Of a stretch of 64,000 nucleotides of DNA, positions 9,544 to 20,264 are shown one piece after another. The position numbers and the translations under genes were made by a program. The notes beneath the pieces are model-generated. The model was given only the letters and a program-made list of their open reading frames with translations. It did no database searches and was not told the DNA's origin. This DNA comes from Candolleomyces eurysporus (lineage: Eukaryota > Basidiomycota > Agaricomycetes > Agaricales > Psathyrellaceae): assembly GCA_027579435.1 (NCBI GenBank), contig JANBPK010000867.1:1-64000 (forward strand), written 5' to 3'. Positions within the stretch are counted from its first letter, which is position 1. The number at the start of each line of letters is the position of its first letter.

Positions 9544-10999
9544 ATGGCCATGATTGTACCCTCAAGCCTCAAGGATCGTCCCTTCTCAAGGCTCCTGAAA
9601 TGCAAGACCAAGTCTATCTCAACCCTCTTCTCTGCAAACAAACTTGCTTCGAAAACGTCAGACGGCGCTCTCCGCTGCTGCTTTCCGCTAAATCATCTTC
9701 GTCCTTCTCGGTCTTTATGAGCGTTGGGACAGGGCCGGCAGACATGAAAAGAGGGTCGCCTTGAGGAGGAGTTATAAGGATTCAAGCCATTTGTGAGGTC
9801 ATGCTCGGTGAGTTACGATGTTTTCATCTGTTCCATCTGATTTTATGAACATTGAATAGGGAGATCGTGTGCATGGTGAAATGCCTTCATATCAAGCCAT
9901 GGCTCGTAAAGCCAACCATGCGCGGCTACCAGAGCTGAACGGAGAATGCGCTCAACAGTGTGGTCACGCTCTTCAACTCGGACTATGTAAAGTCCCAGGA
10001 AAAGGTTCGAGAATCGCTATATCAACCGTGTTCATACTCTGATCTCCACTCTTACCGACTTTAGACAGTACTCCTTAAATGGGATGAATCGGCCAACCAA
10101 CATACCAGAGTGTTCATGTTGTTTCTCCAGCCGGCGTTACGTCCATGCCCCTCCAAATCACTCAATTCCGTCGTCGCCATCAAGCTCTCTCACAACCCAC
10201 GTTGACATCCGCCTGAGCCCGGGTGACCCAACCCAAAGGCCGATCGACATCCGCCTTGATAAATTCTCGGTGTTCTTACACAACCTCAAAGACACTCTAA
10301 TCTTGCTTTCGATCCAAGCGACGCGTAGCTCCAAACGACGCGCAGCTCCAAGAACCTCGAGCGTTCAAATTTCTTCCGATACCAAGGCACCTTCCCCCAC
10401 TTACGCGTTATATCTCTCATCATTCCCTTTGACAGAGCTCAAACCCCTCGAGCCCACACCGTTTCGTTCAGAAACACGCTCAAGTCATTCTCCCTCAAGC
10501 CATGCGGTACGCCGTACAATCCGGACGCGTCACTCAAACACGTAAATTGGATCTAAACCCCTCTCATCCATTCGGGCTTAGACGACAGCTGGTGGGGTGG
10601 TGACCTTCCGGGACTACAAGATGCAGCAGTGGCCCGGCGTTCTTAACTACCAGTGGGAGTGGGTTGGCGGAGTAGGTGCCGGTGTCCTGAGGAATTTGAA
10701 GATGCGCACGGAAGTGTTGAGCCCCCACTTTCTCAGTTCAATGGCGAGGAGGTTGCCCAGGCTGCAGAGTTTGGGGCTGGAGCTTGCGGATAGGACCCGG
10801 ATGACGGGGCATGCCCGGAANTTCGGTGGGTCATTCTTTCTTGGTATGCGCAGGGACCATTGAGCTGACACTGCATGACCATGTCTGCTTCCCGTTTAGC
10901 ATAGATTCGCTCAAGATCTCAATGAGCTTGGATTTGCCAGAGGCGGTTGGGATCTTGGGCGCTTGGTCATGTCACCAGGTGCTGATAGTTCTTGGATAG
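9544..10999 (+). pseudogene. LRR-family gene, near full-length but frameshifted
   Basis: This is one of the longest copies. Blocks in order are the 5' exon (LRPSSSPVFMSVGTGP-like), an intron ending GAACATTGAATAG, an exon with MARKANHARLPELNG, an intron ending CTTACCGACTTTAG, then the WDESANQHTRVFMLFLQPAL exon. Leucine-rich exons follow: DIRLDKFSVFLHNLKDTLI, then HFLSSMARRLPRLQSLGLEL, then a last exon SIDSLKISMSLDLPEAVG with its stop at 10997-10999. Breaks: AGTCCCAGGAAAAGG lacks four bases present in the copies at 33.1 and 57.3 kb. There is an extra N at 10821. A stop-creating shift lies near 10200. Function is unknown; F-box/LRR-like by resemblance. Confidence 0.55.
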
Positions 11000-11470
11000 C
11001 CGCGTTCGAGGAGATAGTCGTGCCCCGTGTCACCGGTCTGGATTCCATTGAAGGATTGACGCCTTGGTCGTGCGGCACGCGTTGGAACAATACTCATCTT
11101 CCGTCGAGGACGGGCCAGTCACGTTTGGGGACGACCCATCAAGAGAGTCAAGATACACGATTCATGATATTTGTGACCCTTTTCATTCACTGCTCGGATC
11201 TACATGAACCTAATGCCCCTCGCTCTTTCGCTTCTTCTTTATCTTCCCCCCCTTTCCCGCAACTCGTCACCCGCTTTTCGGTCTCAAACACATGCATATC
11301 TAGGGTAATTGATAATCATTTTAATATTGGCATATCGTAACATTCTGTTGTAGTTTTCGGAAGTCTACTAAGCTATCCTGTACTTGTATCCTCGTGTCTT
11401 TAATCTGTAATAAGATTAGGTGTGACTCGAACAGTGGAGGAAAGAGTGACACAAGAGAGCAGATAGGTGC
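11000..11470. repeat. LRR 3' flank and conserved array tail
   Basis: The first about 165 bp are the conserved flank of LRR genes (GCCCCGTGTCACCGGTCTGG and CGGGCCAGTCACGTTTGGGG). The tail with CATGCATATCTAGGGTAATT follows from about 11290. On minus, 11000-11180 has a weak zinc-finger-like pattern (KYHESCILTL, CSNACR). Confidence 0.5.
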
Positions 11471-13779
11471 TCAGTGAGGTTCGGATTCATGTCCTGAGGC
11501 CATGGCGGACCCTAGTTCCCCACATCTTGATGAGGACAAGGAACAATGGGAGATGGTTAAACGCTTCCCCTTGAATCCATATTCCCGATATCTTTCCTTC
11601 CACCTATCGAAATAAGATTTCACAATATCTGCCAACCCGTGCTCGTGGAGCCCATCCTAGAGAGGAACGGAAATTAGTTCAATATTCCGATGAAAAGAGA
11701 TGTACATACATTAAGGCGTCGGATAGCATGGAATGTAAAGCCCGCCAAGTGATTCCAGCGATTGAACTGACCTATCTCAACGTGGGATGAGAGTCTTTCG
11801 TCAATTCTTCCCCATCCATTATTGCTGGTGAAATCAATGAGTCGAAAATCGTCAACATATGTGATTTGGTTGTCAGAGTAGAGACGCAGGGCACTGATGA
11901 CCGAATCAAAGCTCCCTGATCAAAAAAAGGATGTCAGAGACTTGGTCAGGATGGATCACAGTGACTCACAGTGCCCCAATAAATCCTCCTGTTGAAGTAA
12001 TTTCTGAAGACAAGACCCTACCACGTACTGGCGAACCCGCGTTTCTGAAACAAATAAGTGCTGAGCACGAAACTCGCTGTCCAAAAACTCGGAGAACGAC
12101 CGGTGGTAGAACTGCAATTCCTGCCGCACCACAGCACTTGACGGGTCTTGACGAACAAAGACGAGTGAGTGCATGTCAGNAAAAAAGGACTTGATGACCT
12201 CCTTCTTCAAGGCTAATGATTTCATCAAAAGGGCGAATGCTAGCTTGGGTTGTCCCGATGCGAGAGTCAGAGTTCATCTGGTGTGCCCGGACAAGTAGAA
12301 GAAAATCTCGTCCTCGATAGGTGTCAACAGCTTCGTACAACTCCTTCGCGGTGGAAAGTATGTTCCTGTAAAGGATATCGAGGAGCTCAAATGGCCGAGT
12401 TTGTTGACCACCTTCGGGGGTCCAGTTGATGATTACTCTGAGTCTATCCACCGGAGAGCCGCGGCGCTCTGATACGTACTTGACCACCGTTGCAGCATAC
12501 ACAAACTGTCCCGAAGCTGCCACCACGAGCTTCTCGATATCTTCCTTCGTGGGCCATAGGGGAGACCGCGCGCGACGGTCGTGGCTTCGGCTGCCGATCC
12601 CACGAAATCTCGTCCACAAATAGCGACGAATATCACCCGTGGCATCGTACATGTCGCTGAGCTTGATGTGGTATGCGAGTTGGTGAAGGTAACCTTCCGG
12701 GTCGCTGTCCAGCGCACTGCGGATGGCCCATTCCGGTCTACTGGCGATGAATATCCGAAATGGGAGATCGTTATCGAGGAGACAATGTTTGATGGCGGAT
12801 AACAGTTCGTCTTGGTTGTCTTCCCCAGAACATTCGTCGAGGCCATCGATCAGTATGGCATGGGGGAAGGTGCTGCTGTTCAGGCCCCCGCTTGCACAGA
12901 CGCGCTGGAAGGGGGCAACTATGAGGGTCTCCATCTGGATTCTAAGAGTCTTCTTGAAGATGAGGGGGTCATCTTCGATGGTCTTCTCGATGGCATCACG
13001 GAGGGCAGGATTGCGTAGGCCTAGCTGGCAAGTGATGGTCGGCACGAAGTGCGTTAAGTTGTTTCGAGTGGGGTCTCCTGCGGAGAAGAAGAACGCTGAG
13101 CCAAGGGTATTGGAACCTGAGCATCCTTCAGCGATGGTCTGCTGTAGCGCTGATTTCCCCGCTCCTGCCGCGCCGGTCATACACAGCAAACGTTGCGGGG
13201 ATTCACGATCTTGGATCCAATCCATAAGTTCCTTGGTAACTTCGACGCGAGTATCCTCATCGCATTTTGGTGCATCGAATCGAGCACTGGAGTCATGAAG
13301 AGCGTTGGGGGCTATATTTTTCAACAGCATCTTCCAGCCTGTCAGAGCAAAGTCATCAGTAGTCAAAGAAGATTCTGCAAACATCTCTGCATACCTCCTT
13401 TGCGAGCATCGTGAGTATTGTGGACGTGCTGGACATGCTGGGACGAATGGAAGCTGACGTTGTCCATCTTGACTCTCTGTGCGTTCGAAAATATCGACAT
13501 GGATTGTGCGTGCTCTATAAGTGGTGGCCGTATATGAGCGCTTTCAGCCTTGGATGGGTCCACGTCAGAATCTCGCCGTTGTGGATCCTCCGATGTGTTG
13601 GTAGATCCTTCAGGTTTCCTCAATGGTGCCGAGGCGTACATGTTTGGGGAACACTCCATGGTCGGTGTATCATGGCCAATTGGCTCCTCATCCCCAGGAC
13701 GCCCTTTGGAGGAGCGGAACGCGGACCTCAGGCCAGAAAAAATGGACNTGANACCGCGTCTCTTGGAGTTCGGGGGCAT
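11471..13779 (-). CDS. NACHT NTPase, NLR-like (array copy 4)
   Basis: Exons on minus are 13779-13395, 13338-11970, 11915-11710 and 11656-11471. They give 714 aa if the N at 12180 is an extra base. Without the N, exon 2 is 1368 bp, exactly as in the intact copies, and the frame reads QVLFSDMHSLVF across the site. Two further Ns at 13748 and 13752 replace bases in the N-terminal RRGFKSIFSG motif and do not shift frame. Walker A, Walker B and ASRPE motifs are intact. The C-terminal tail is the longest of the set: the stop lies at 11471-11473, so about 30 extra residues are read from what is spacer in other copies. The N-terminal exon and upstream DNA are closest to copy 1. Confidence 0.82.
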
Positions 13780-14130
13780 GAGGGTGATGATGCAACTTGG
13801 ACGAGGGTTGCAGCCAGGTTGGAGGACAACACTCACCACAGACACGCCCAAGACACGAGGCACAAGTTCCCGCGCTCGGCCCTTGATCACGTTGTCGATT
13901 GGCAGGCGCTTATCTAGGCGCTGCGCTCTCCTTCTGAAACGGTGGTCTTTGTCGTTTCTCCCTGCAGCGATTCTTTGGAGCCCGCTCCCTTGCAATGCAG
14001 GCGCTGGTGAGGAGTATTTTTCCTCGATACCTACCAGCGAGAGCTGCTTTTTCGCGCCATCTTCCGTGAACTGGAAGAGTGAAGGCTAGTGCGGTACCAA
14101 TTTGAACCTGGGAAACGGCTGAGGGCGTGT
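13780..14130 (-). promoter_or_regulatory. NACHT upstream region, type A
   Basis: Counterpart of 3562-3984: CGCGCTCGGCCCTTGATCACG, GCAGGCGCTTATCTAGGCGC and GCAGCGATTCTTTGGAGCCC. TATA-like CTAGATAA lies on minus at about 13912. Similarity to the copy-1 region fades near 14130. Confidence 0.45.
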
Positions 14131-15367
14131 TGTGCGAGCTCCCACTTGCGAAATTAATCAAAGGGGCCTTCGTTATGCGTTACATGACAAAAATCAGGCA
14201 TCGTGCTGGCNAAAAAACTTCATGGTTCTCCCTCAATTATCCTACATCGAGATGGCCCCTGCCGCTTCAGAAGGTCTCTAGAGGGACCTTTTTATTTGAG
14301 GCAGACATGGAAGCTATCAAGACCTTCCAATGGGCTGTCCGAGAATTTTCCGATTTTGCTCGGATTCCAATTTATGCAGCAGGTGGGGCGTTACACTTCC
14401 TGTTATCTATCTCTACTCCGGTGCAGTACTTGGATCAGTATTTGCTGAAACACAAGTCTTACCTCTTGCTCCAAGGTCGGTCCGATACCTGAAGAGCCCA
14501 CAGAGATGGCCACTAGGTCTTCCGCACGACTGAAATACCGATTCATGACCATTAATTCCGAGGAATGGAAATCTGGGAATAGTGCGAGAGACGGGGAGAA
14601 ATATCGAATACAGGCTCAGTAATTTGAGCTGAGTTCATCTTTTATGACTCTTACCTTTCGTTTAGCTTTTAAACAGATTTTACTATACACCTATCAGTTT
14701 CATTCGGACAAATTATCTCCCACTCGCGAGGGCTGGCAATGACCTCAGAAAGAGAGAGCCGGAGGCTAATAAGCTTAGCATCTGTTTTCCTCAGTTGTAA
14801 ACGATCAGTGCCTAACAATAAGTGAGGCATCCCCGTTGCTGAACACGACCTGCACTGTGGATCTTACCATGGGAGGCTGGGACCTGCACACGACCCATAC
14901 TAGCCCAGCACGCCCTCTCAGATTCCTGTAGTACGATTCTTACCTTTCCTCCAGCAGCATTACGACAAGAGACAGCTGCTTGATAAAAGAGCTGCACAAA
15001 TGCCAGCTGGGAGTGATAAACTTCGAGGTGCTGCGCTGCGAGTCTAAAGAAGTAACATTGCTCCGTTGACGTTCACTCAATTACTCTTGTACAGTCTAGA
15101 TCACGTCGCGTCGTGGATTGATTGCCCCGAGCCAATGGATAAATAACTTGTTGATGAAGCCCGAAATACGCTGGAGTCGTATTGCGTGATTGAAAGTTCT
15201 ACGAAGTAGCAAGTCCATAATTTTCTGGGAGACTTAAAATGTGTTTGCAGACCTTGGATGGTCTTCCATCACGCACTGCGATAAGCCTGTTGTAGTTGCA
15301 TCTTTGCCCATGTCTGCCATCCTTGATTGTCAATCCTAGAGCTCTTGGATTCAAGTTACATGGCCAT
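14131..15367. other. Array-free island, no recognised gene
   Basis: The sequence here matches nothing else in the window. It is more AT-rich than the array, with an N at 14211. Short open frames (for example minus 14997-14812, plus 14127-14492) show no family features. A pyrimidine-rich, C/T-repeated stretch begins further on near 15500. Confidence 0.4.
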
Positions 15368-15766
15368 TGTTATGTAATAACTCCTAGGGTATCTTTTTTT
15401 ATTTGTTTACTTGTATTTGTTTTGGACTCTTTTGGACTCCCTCGGACTTCTCTCCTTAGTAGCACGTTATCTTGCCCTTTGCCCCAGTTTTAACCCTTAG
15501 CCCGAGGACACCCTATGCCCTGCTCTTTTACTTTTTATCCATTCCCCTTTACCCTTGCTTCTTTGCCCTTTGCCCTGCTTCTTTACTATAAATAGCTGAT
15601 AGTTGTCGAGTAGGAACAGTAGAAGCATTGGTGCTGGTCACAAGAGTCAAGCCAGCCCGGACTTGCCCGATTATCTCAAGTAGTATAAATACTGAGCTGA
15701 ACTGTAGTAGTTCTTTAGCTTGTTCTCGAGAATCAAACCTTGTCTACTTGTACCTGGTGCCTGACA
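15368..15766 (+). repeat. Possible LTR-like segment
   Basis: It begins TGTTATGTAATAACTCC, a start typical of fungal Ty3/gypsy LTRs. It has a pyrimidine-rich run with repeated CCCTTTGCCCTGCTTCTTTAC-like units and a TATA box (TATAAATAG at about 15590), and ends GTACCTGGTGCCTGACA. No matching second LTR and no flanking direct repeat is visible, so it is at best a relic. The boundaries are guesses from TG...CA. Confidence 0.3.
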
Positions 15767-16003
15767 GATTTACCTCGACTTCTTTACCCTGTGCATGCTC
15801 AAACTGAGAACACAGTGGACACTCAACAACGAGTACATTCGCCTTGACATTGTCCCTCATCTTCCTCTCATTGGAGGCATAGACCTTACCCTAGGCCAAG
15901 TGCTTCTCACGATACCAATTGTTCACCTTGTCCTATTCGATTCACTCAACGTTTCCCAATTGTCGCCGTCTGCTCAAGAGCTGGTAGGAACCCTACAGCT
16001 ACA

Positions 16004-16153
16004 ATGTCTATTGGGTCCCTTCATTACGAAGAAGGAACAACTATTGTGGATATTACGTGCTTCGAGCACCATCCAGACAAGAGAGTCATCTCCAATTCCT
16101 TCAAACTCCGAGTAACCAACTACATCGACGTTGTCGTCCTCACGCTTACGTGA
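16004..16153 (+). CDS. Short hypothetical open frame (49 aa)
   Basis: ATG at 16004 opens MSIGSLHYEEGTTIVDIT, then FEHHPDKRVISNSFKLRV, to a TGA at 16151. The composition is protein-like. A one-base shift would join it to the next frame (16131-16613), so the two may be one broken gene. I do not recognise it. Confidence 0.2.
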   Translation: MSIGSLHYEEGTTIVDITCFEHHPDKRVISNSFKLRVTNYIDVVVLTLT

Positions 16154-16613
16154 TATTGAAGAAGGACTCTGTTCCCTCGAATTCCCTTCTCTCAATCCTC
16201 TTCAAGAATACCTTCTTCGAACAGAAGGGACTCCTCTCAGCAACGCTCTAGAACCTCTCCCTTCCCTTCCTCCCCCTCCGAATCCTTCTCCCTCTTCTCC
16301 CATTCCCCCTCCACGGATTCTTCTTACAGAAGCGACTTGTGAAAGAGGCGTTCTTTCCCATTCGCTCTACACTTGGCAGCGATATGCTTCAAGTCCCAGA
16401 ATATCAGTAATTTCACTCAACATCTGTCACCACCCTCCCGACCCCCAATTCACAGAACAATATCACCTTTCACTGTTTCTCATCACAGTGAATCTTCGTA
16501 CTTCATCTTGTCTTGTTGAACCCTTGGACAACTTGAGGTACTCCATAACAGCCATCTACTCTCAGGTTGGGTATCGCCAAGTGAGAGTGAAAATATTGAT
16601 GTTGCCTTTGTAG
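16131..16613 (+). CDS. Hypothetical, proline-rich frame
   Basis: A 160-codon frame that begins RDIEEGLCSLEF-like and continues into a proline/serine-rich stretch (LPSLPPPPNPSPSSPIPPP). It may continue the frame at 16004-16153, and it follows the LTR-like segment, so a degraded gag-like gene is possible. Its 3' end overlaps the start of an LRR-family fragment. No family assignment. Confidence 0.2.
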   Translation: MSSSRLRDIEEGLCSLEFPSLNPLQEYLLRTEGTPLSNALEPLPSLPPPPNPSPSSPIPPPRILLTEATCERGVLSHSLYTWQRYASSPRISVISLNICHHPPDPQFTEQYHLSLFLITVNLRTSSCLVEPLDNLRYSITAIYSQVGYRQVRVKILMLPL

Positions 16614-16879
16614 TGTTGGTTCGTTCAAGATCTTGATGCTCTCAGGTTTGATGAAGCAAACTGGAATCTATGGTGCTGGGGCATGTCACTGGGCATTTGT
16701 GGATCTTAGACACCTACTTTTGAGGATATACTGATACCCATGTCCCCAGTCTTGAGTGAATTGATAAGTTAGCACTCTGTTCATATGGCAGCAAGGTTGC
16801 AGCCACAATACTTACCTTCTGCTGAGGACTGCCCCATCATGTTGGGAGGCACTGGATCAAGAGTTGAGGGGTAAGATTA
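16600..16879 (+). pseudogene. LRR-family gene, 3' fragment
   Basis: GTTCGTTCAAGATCTTGATG and GGAATCTATGGTGCTGGGGC correspond to the last LRR exon (IDSFKISMSLGLPEAVGILGAW in better copies). The usual LRR 3' flank follows, strongly diverged. Upstream exons are absent. Confidence 0.45.
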
Positions 16880-17269
16880 ACAATATCTATGAATCATTTT
16901 ATTCACTGCTTTGAATTTGGAGCCTTGTCGCCTTCCCTTCCTCTTGCCCCTTTGCAACTTGACACTGATGTTGATTTGAGCACTTATGGTTTGCTCTGTT
17001 GAATTTCTTACACTCAAACACATGCATATATAGGACACTAAAGCANTTTTGTTGTATTTTTTGGAAGTCTACTAAGCTGTCTGGTACTTGTATCCTTGAG
17101 TCTGTATTCTGTAATAGGAGAAAGATGACAACAAAGGAATGAGGGTAAAGTGGCAGAGGATAGCAGATAGGTACTCAGTGAGGTTCAGAATCGCATTGTG
17201 AGGCCATGGCCAATTGCAGCCCCCACGTTTCAGTGAGGACAAGGAAGAATGGGAGATGGTTTAGTGGTT
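16880..17269. repeat. Conserved array tail
   Basis: Tail spacer with ACTCAAACACATGCATATAT, TTTGGAAGTCTACTAAGCTG and AATGAGGGTAAAGTGGCAGA. It has an N at 17046. It resembles the tail at 1116-1315 most, with GGACACTAAAGC in place of the GGGTAATCGATAATTATT of other tails. Confidence 0.55.
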
Positions 17270-19507
17270 CTACTTGAATCCATATTCCTGATATCTTTCC
17301 TTCCACTTATCCAAATATGATTTCACAATATCTGCCAGCTCGTGCTTGTGGAGATTATCCTAGAGAGGAAACAGAAATCAGTTCTATATTCCAATGAAAA
17401 AGGCTGTTCATACATTGAGGTGTTGGATAGCATCAGATGTAAAGCTTGCCAAGCCATGCCAACTAACGAGACTGAATCGACCTTTCTCAACATGGGATGA
17501 GAGTCTTTCATCAATTCTTCCCCATCCGTTGTTGCGGGTAAAATCAATAAGTTGAGGATTATCAAAATATGTGGTTTGTTTGCCAGAGTAGCGAAACAGT
17601 GCACCAATGATCCAAGCAAAGCTCCCTGATCAAGAAAGGGATGTCAGAGACCTGGTCAGGATGGATCATGGTGACTCACAGTCATTCATGAAATCTTCTT
17701 GTTGAAGTAACTTCTGAAGACAAGACTCTATCACATACTGGCGAACCCGTCTTTCCGAAACAAATAAGTGCTGAGCGCGAAACTTGCTGTCCAAAAACTC
17801 GGAGAACGACCGGTGGTAGAGATGCATCTCCTCCCACACCTCGGATATTGTCGGGTGTTGGCGGAAGAAGACGAGTGAGTGCAGGTCGGAAAAAAGGGTT
17901 TGATGACCTCCCTCTTCGAGGCTGATGACTTCATCGAAACTGCGAGTGCTATACTGGAACGTCCCGATGCGAGCAGACGAATTTATCTGGTGTGCGCGGG
18001 CAAGTAGAAGGAAATCTCGTCCTCGATTGGTGTCAACAGCCTCGTACAATTCCTTTGCGGTGGAGAGAATGTTCCTGTAAAGGTTATCGAGGAGCTCCAA
18101 TGGCCGAGTTTGTTGGCTACCTTCGGGAGTCCAGTTGATGATTACCCTGAGTCTATCCACCGGGGAGCCGCGGCGCTCTGATATGTAATTGACCACCGTC
18201 GCAGCATAGACAAACTGTCCCGAAGCTGCCGCCACAAGCTTCTCGATGTCTTCCTTCGTGGGCCATAGAGGAGACTGCGCTCGGCCATCGTGACTTCGGC
18301 GGCCGATGTCTTGAAGTCTCCTCCACAAATAGCGACGAATGTCTGCTGTTGCGTCGTACTTGTCGCTTAGTTTAATATGGTATGCGAGTCGGTAGAGATG
18401 GCCTTCTGGCTCCGAGTACAGTGCGCTACGGATGGCCCATTCTGGTCTACTGGCAATGAAAATGCGGAACGGGAGATCGTTGTCGAGGAGGCAGTGTTTG
18501 ATGGTGGACAGCAGTTCCGCTTGGTTATCCTCCCCAGAGCATTCGTCGAGACCGTCGATCAGGATGGCATGGGGGAAACTATTACGGTCCAGTTCCCCTC
18601 TCGCGCAGAGGCGCTCAAAGGGTGCGACTACAAGGCCATCCATTTGAATCTTGATGGTTTTTTCGAATATGAGTCGATCTTCTTTGACAGCATTTGCAAT
18701 CGCGTCGCGGAGGGCAGAGTTCCGTAGTCCCAATTGATATGCAATGGTTGGTACGACGTAGGCTAAGTTGTTTCGAGTGGGGTCTCCCGCGGAGAAGAAG
18801 AATGCTGAGCCGAGAATATTGGAATTCGAGCAACGCTCAGCAATCGTTTGCTGTAGCGCCGATTTGCCCGCTCCGGCTGCACCAGTCATACACAGCAAAC
18901 GTTGAGGGGCTTCACGATCTTGAATCCAGTCTGTGAGTTCGTTGAGAACCTCGACCCGTGTGTCTTCATCGCATTTTGGCGGGTCGAATCTAGCACGGGA
19001 GTTATGGAGAGCATTGGAGGCGACGTTATTTAACAGCATATCCCAGCCTGAGAAGGTAAGGTCAGGGTGAGTCAGAGTCTGGCGCTGAGGAAGGTTCTGC
19101 AAGCATATCTACGTACCATCTATCCGGCTATCCACAGTATTATGGACATGCTGGCATGAATGGACACGCATTTTATCGACCTTAAAGTTCTGTGCATTCG
19201 GAAACATCGACATCGTTGCGGTGTGCTCTAGGGGTCTGTGGATTGCTGCAGTGGACTGACCCACGTCGGCAAGGGAAGGTGTCAGAGCCTCAGGTGTGCT
19301 GACCAGGATCTCCTTGGCCACTGTCAATCCCTGAGACTTTTTTATCAGCATTGAGGTACCCACATTGTCTGGGGAGCGCTTGGCTGTCGGTATATCATGA
19401 ACGATAGGCTGCTTCAAGTTGTCCCTGCAACGCCGTTTGGAGGAGGAGGGTGGAGCACCACTATCAACGATGGACTCGATGCCTCTTTTCTTGGGATTCG
19501 AGGACAT
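17270..19507 (-). CDS. NACHT NTPase, NLR-like (array copy 5)
   Basis: Exons on minus are 19507-19117, 19047-17680, 17625-17414 and 17359-17270, giving 686 aa, all in frame. The start at 19507 (MSSNPKKRGIESIVDSG) is chosen over an upstream in-frame ATG by comparison with copies 8 and 9. Exon 1 holds a basic cluster (SSSKRRCRD), a possible nuclear localisation signal, and MFPNAQNFKVDKMRVHSCQH. The ATPase core differs from the others at many positions (for example AYQLGLRNSALRDAIANAV), making this the most diverged intact copy. All catalytic motifs are kept. The C-terminus is the shortest: it stops right after KERYQEYGFK. It is divergent from an OMT remnant. Confidence 0.87.
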
Positions 19508-19620
19508 ACAGGCGACTGTAGAGATGAAGACTGGAAGAGATAAGGGTTTGGACCGCAAACCACTGATGGATATGAGCCCAATGAGGTACAGCATTCCCGC
19601 GCTTGGACCACTCACGCACC

Positions 19621-19735
19621 TGGCGCGTATTTAGACGCCGGCCTGAAATTGAAATTTCAGTTCTTGGAAGCCGGCAAGGCATGTGAGAATAGGCAAGAAC
19701 AGCTCACGACTGTGATTCACGTCCTTTCTTCAAAC
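19621..19735. promoter_or_regulatory. Divergent promoter cassette (NACHT copy 5 / OMT)
   Basis: GGCGCGTATTTAGACGCCGG is followed by CTTGGAAGCCGGCAAGGCAT and GAATAGGCAAGAACAGCTCA. The minus-strand CTAAATACGCGCC, about 120 bp from the NACHT start, is TATA-like. An imperfect palindrome TGAAATTGAAATTTCA is seen only in this copy. Confidence 0.5.
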
Positions 19736-19739
19736 CACC

Positions 19740-20250
19740 GAGCCCTTCGCTATCCCCATGTCTTCATGCTCAAGGATCGCCTCCTCTCGAAGATTTCACT
19801 CTAGAACCCCCCGAAGAGGAAGTCGATCGATCGAAGTTCGTGGAAGGAGTTGTGCCCCAAGTTGCTGGAGACCAATGTAGCAAATTTTCAACGTTCGTAT
19901 TCGCTGCGCATTTCACAATTGGAAGGGATTCCGGCGAGACTGGCTTTGAACATCCAGTACACGGTTTATTCACCCCTCAACCAGTGAAAGATGTATTCCT
20001 CTCTGCTCTTTTCTACTCATCATCCCTTTTCCTTTTTGCCACCTCCCTGCGATTATATTGCTGATCAAATAGTGTTAGACAAAGATCATATTCAACTCCC
20101 AAGAACGTACGCTTCGGGAGATTGTAGCTTTGGCTTCATCAGCGTCGTTGCTGGTGCTGTGGAGAAGAACTCGTTCTCCCCTAGGCCTTTAGTACGTAAC
20201 CATAAACTCCCACACCTGCAGAACAGCCTCTCTCTCCAGCTCCGATTCTG
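19740..20250 (+). pseudogene. O-methyltransferase, 3' half, broken
   Basis: Pieces such as RSKFVEGVVPQVAGDQ, then GFEHPVHGLFTPQPVKDV, then after a deletion and intron RTYASGDCSFGFISVVAGAV, match COMT-like O-methyltransferases. Intact family members read HDFFTPQPVKDA...LHDW at this place. The helix carrying the catalytic HDW, and the SAM-binding GGG region upstream, are gone, so no activity is possible. It is transcribed away from NACHT copy 5 if the shared cassette is bidirectional. Confidence 0.5.
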
Positions 20251-20264
20251 GTAAATCCTCCCTT

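Noticed and set aside
12723..13298. Long plus-strand frames over the NACHT exon 2 (also at 2649, 6465 and 60679)
   Set aside because: They are the opposite-strand shadow of the conserved ATPase coding sequence. They recur because the NACHT exon recurs, and they have no plausible family, start or splice context.
15368..15766. Clean solo LTR with target duplication
   Set aside because: The five bases on either side (GCCAT and GATTT) do not match, so only an LTR-like segment is reported.
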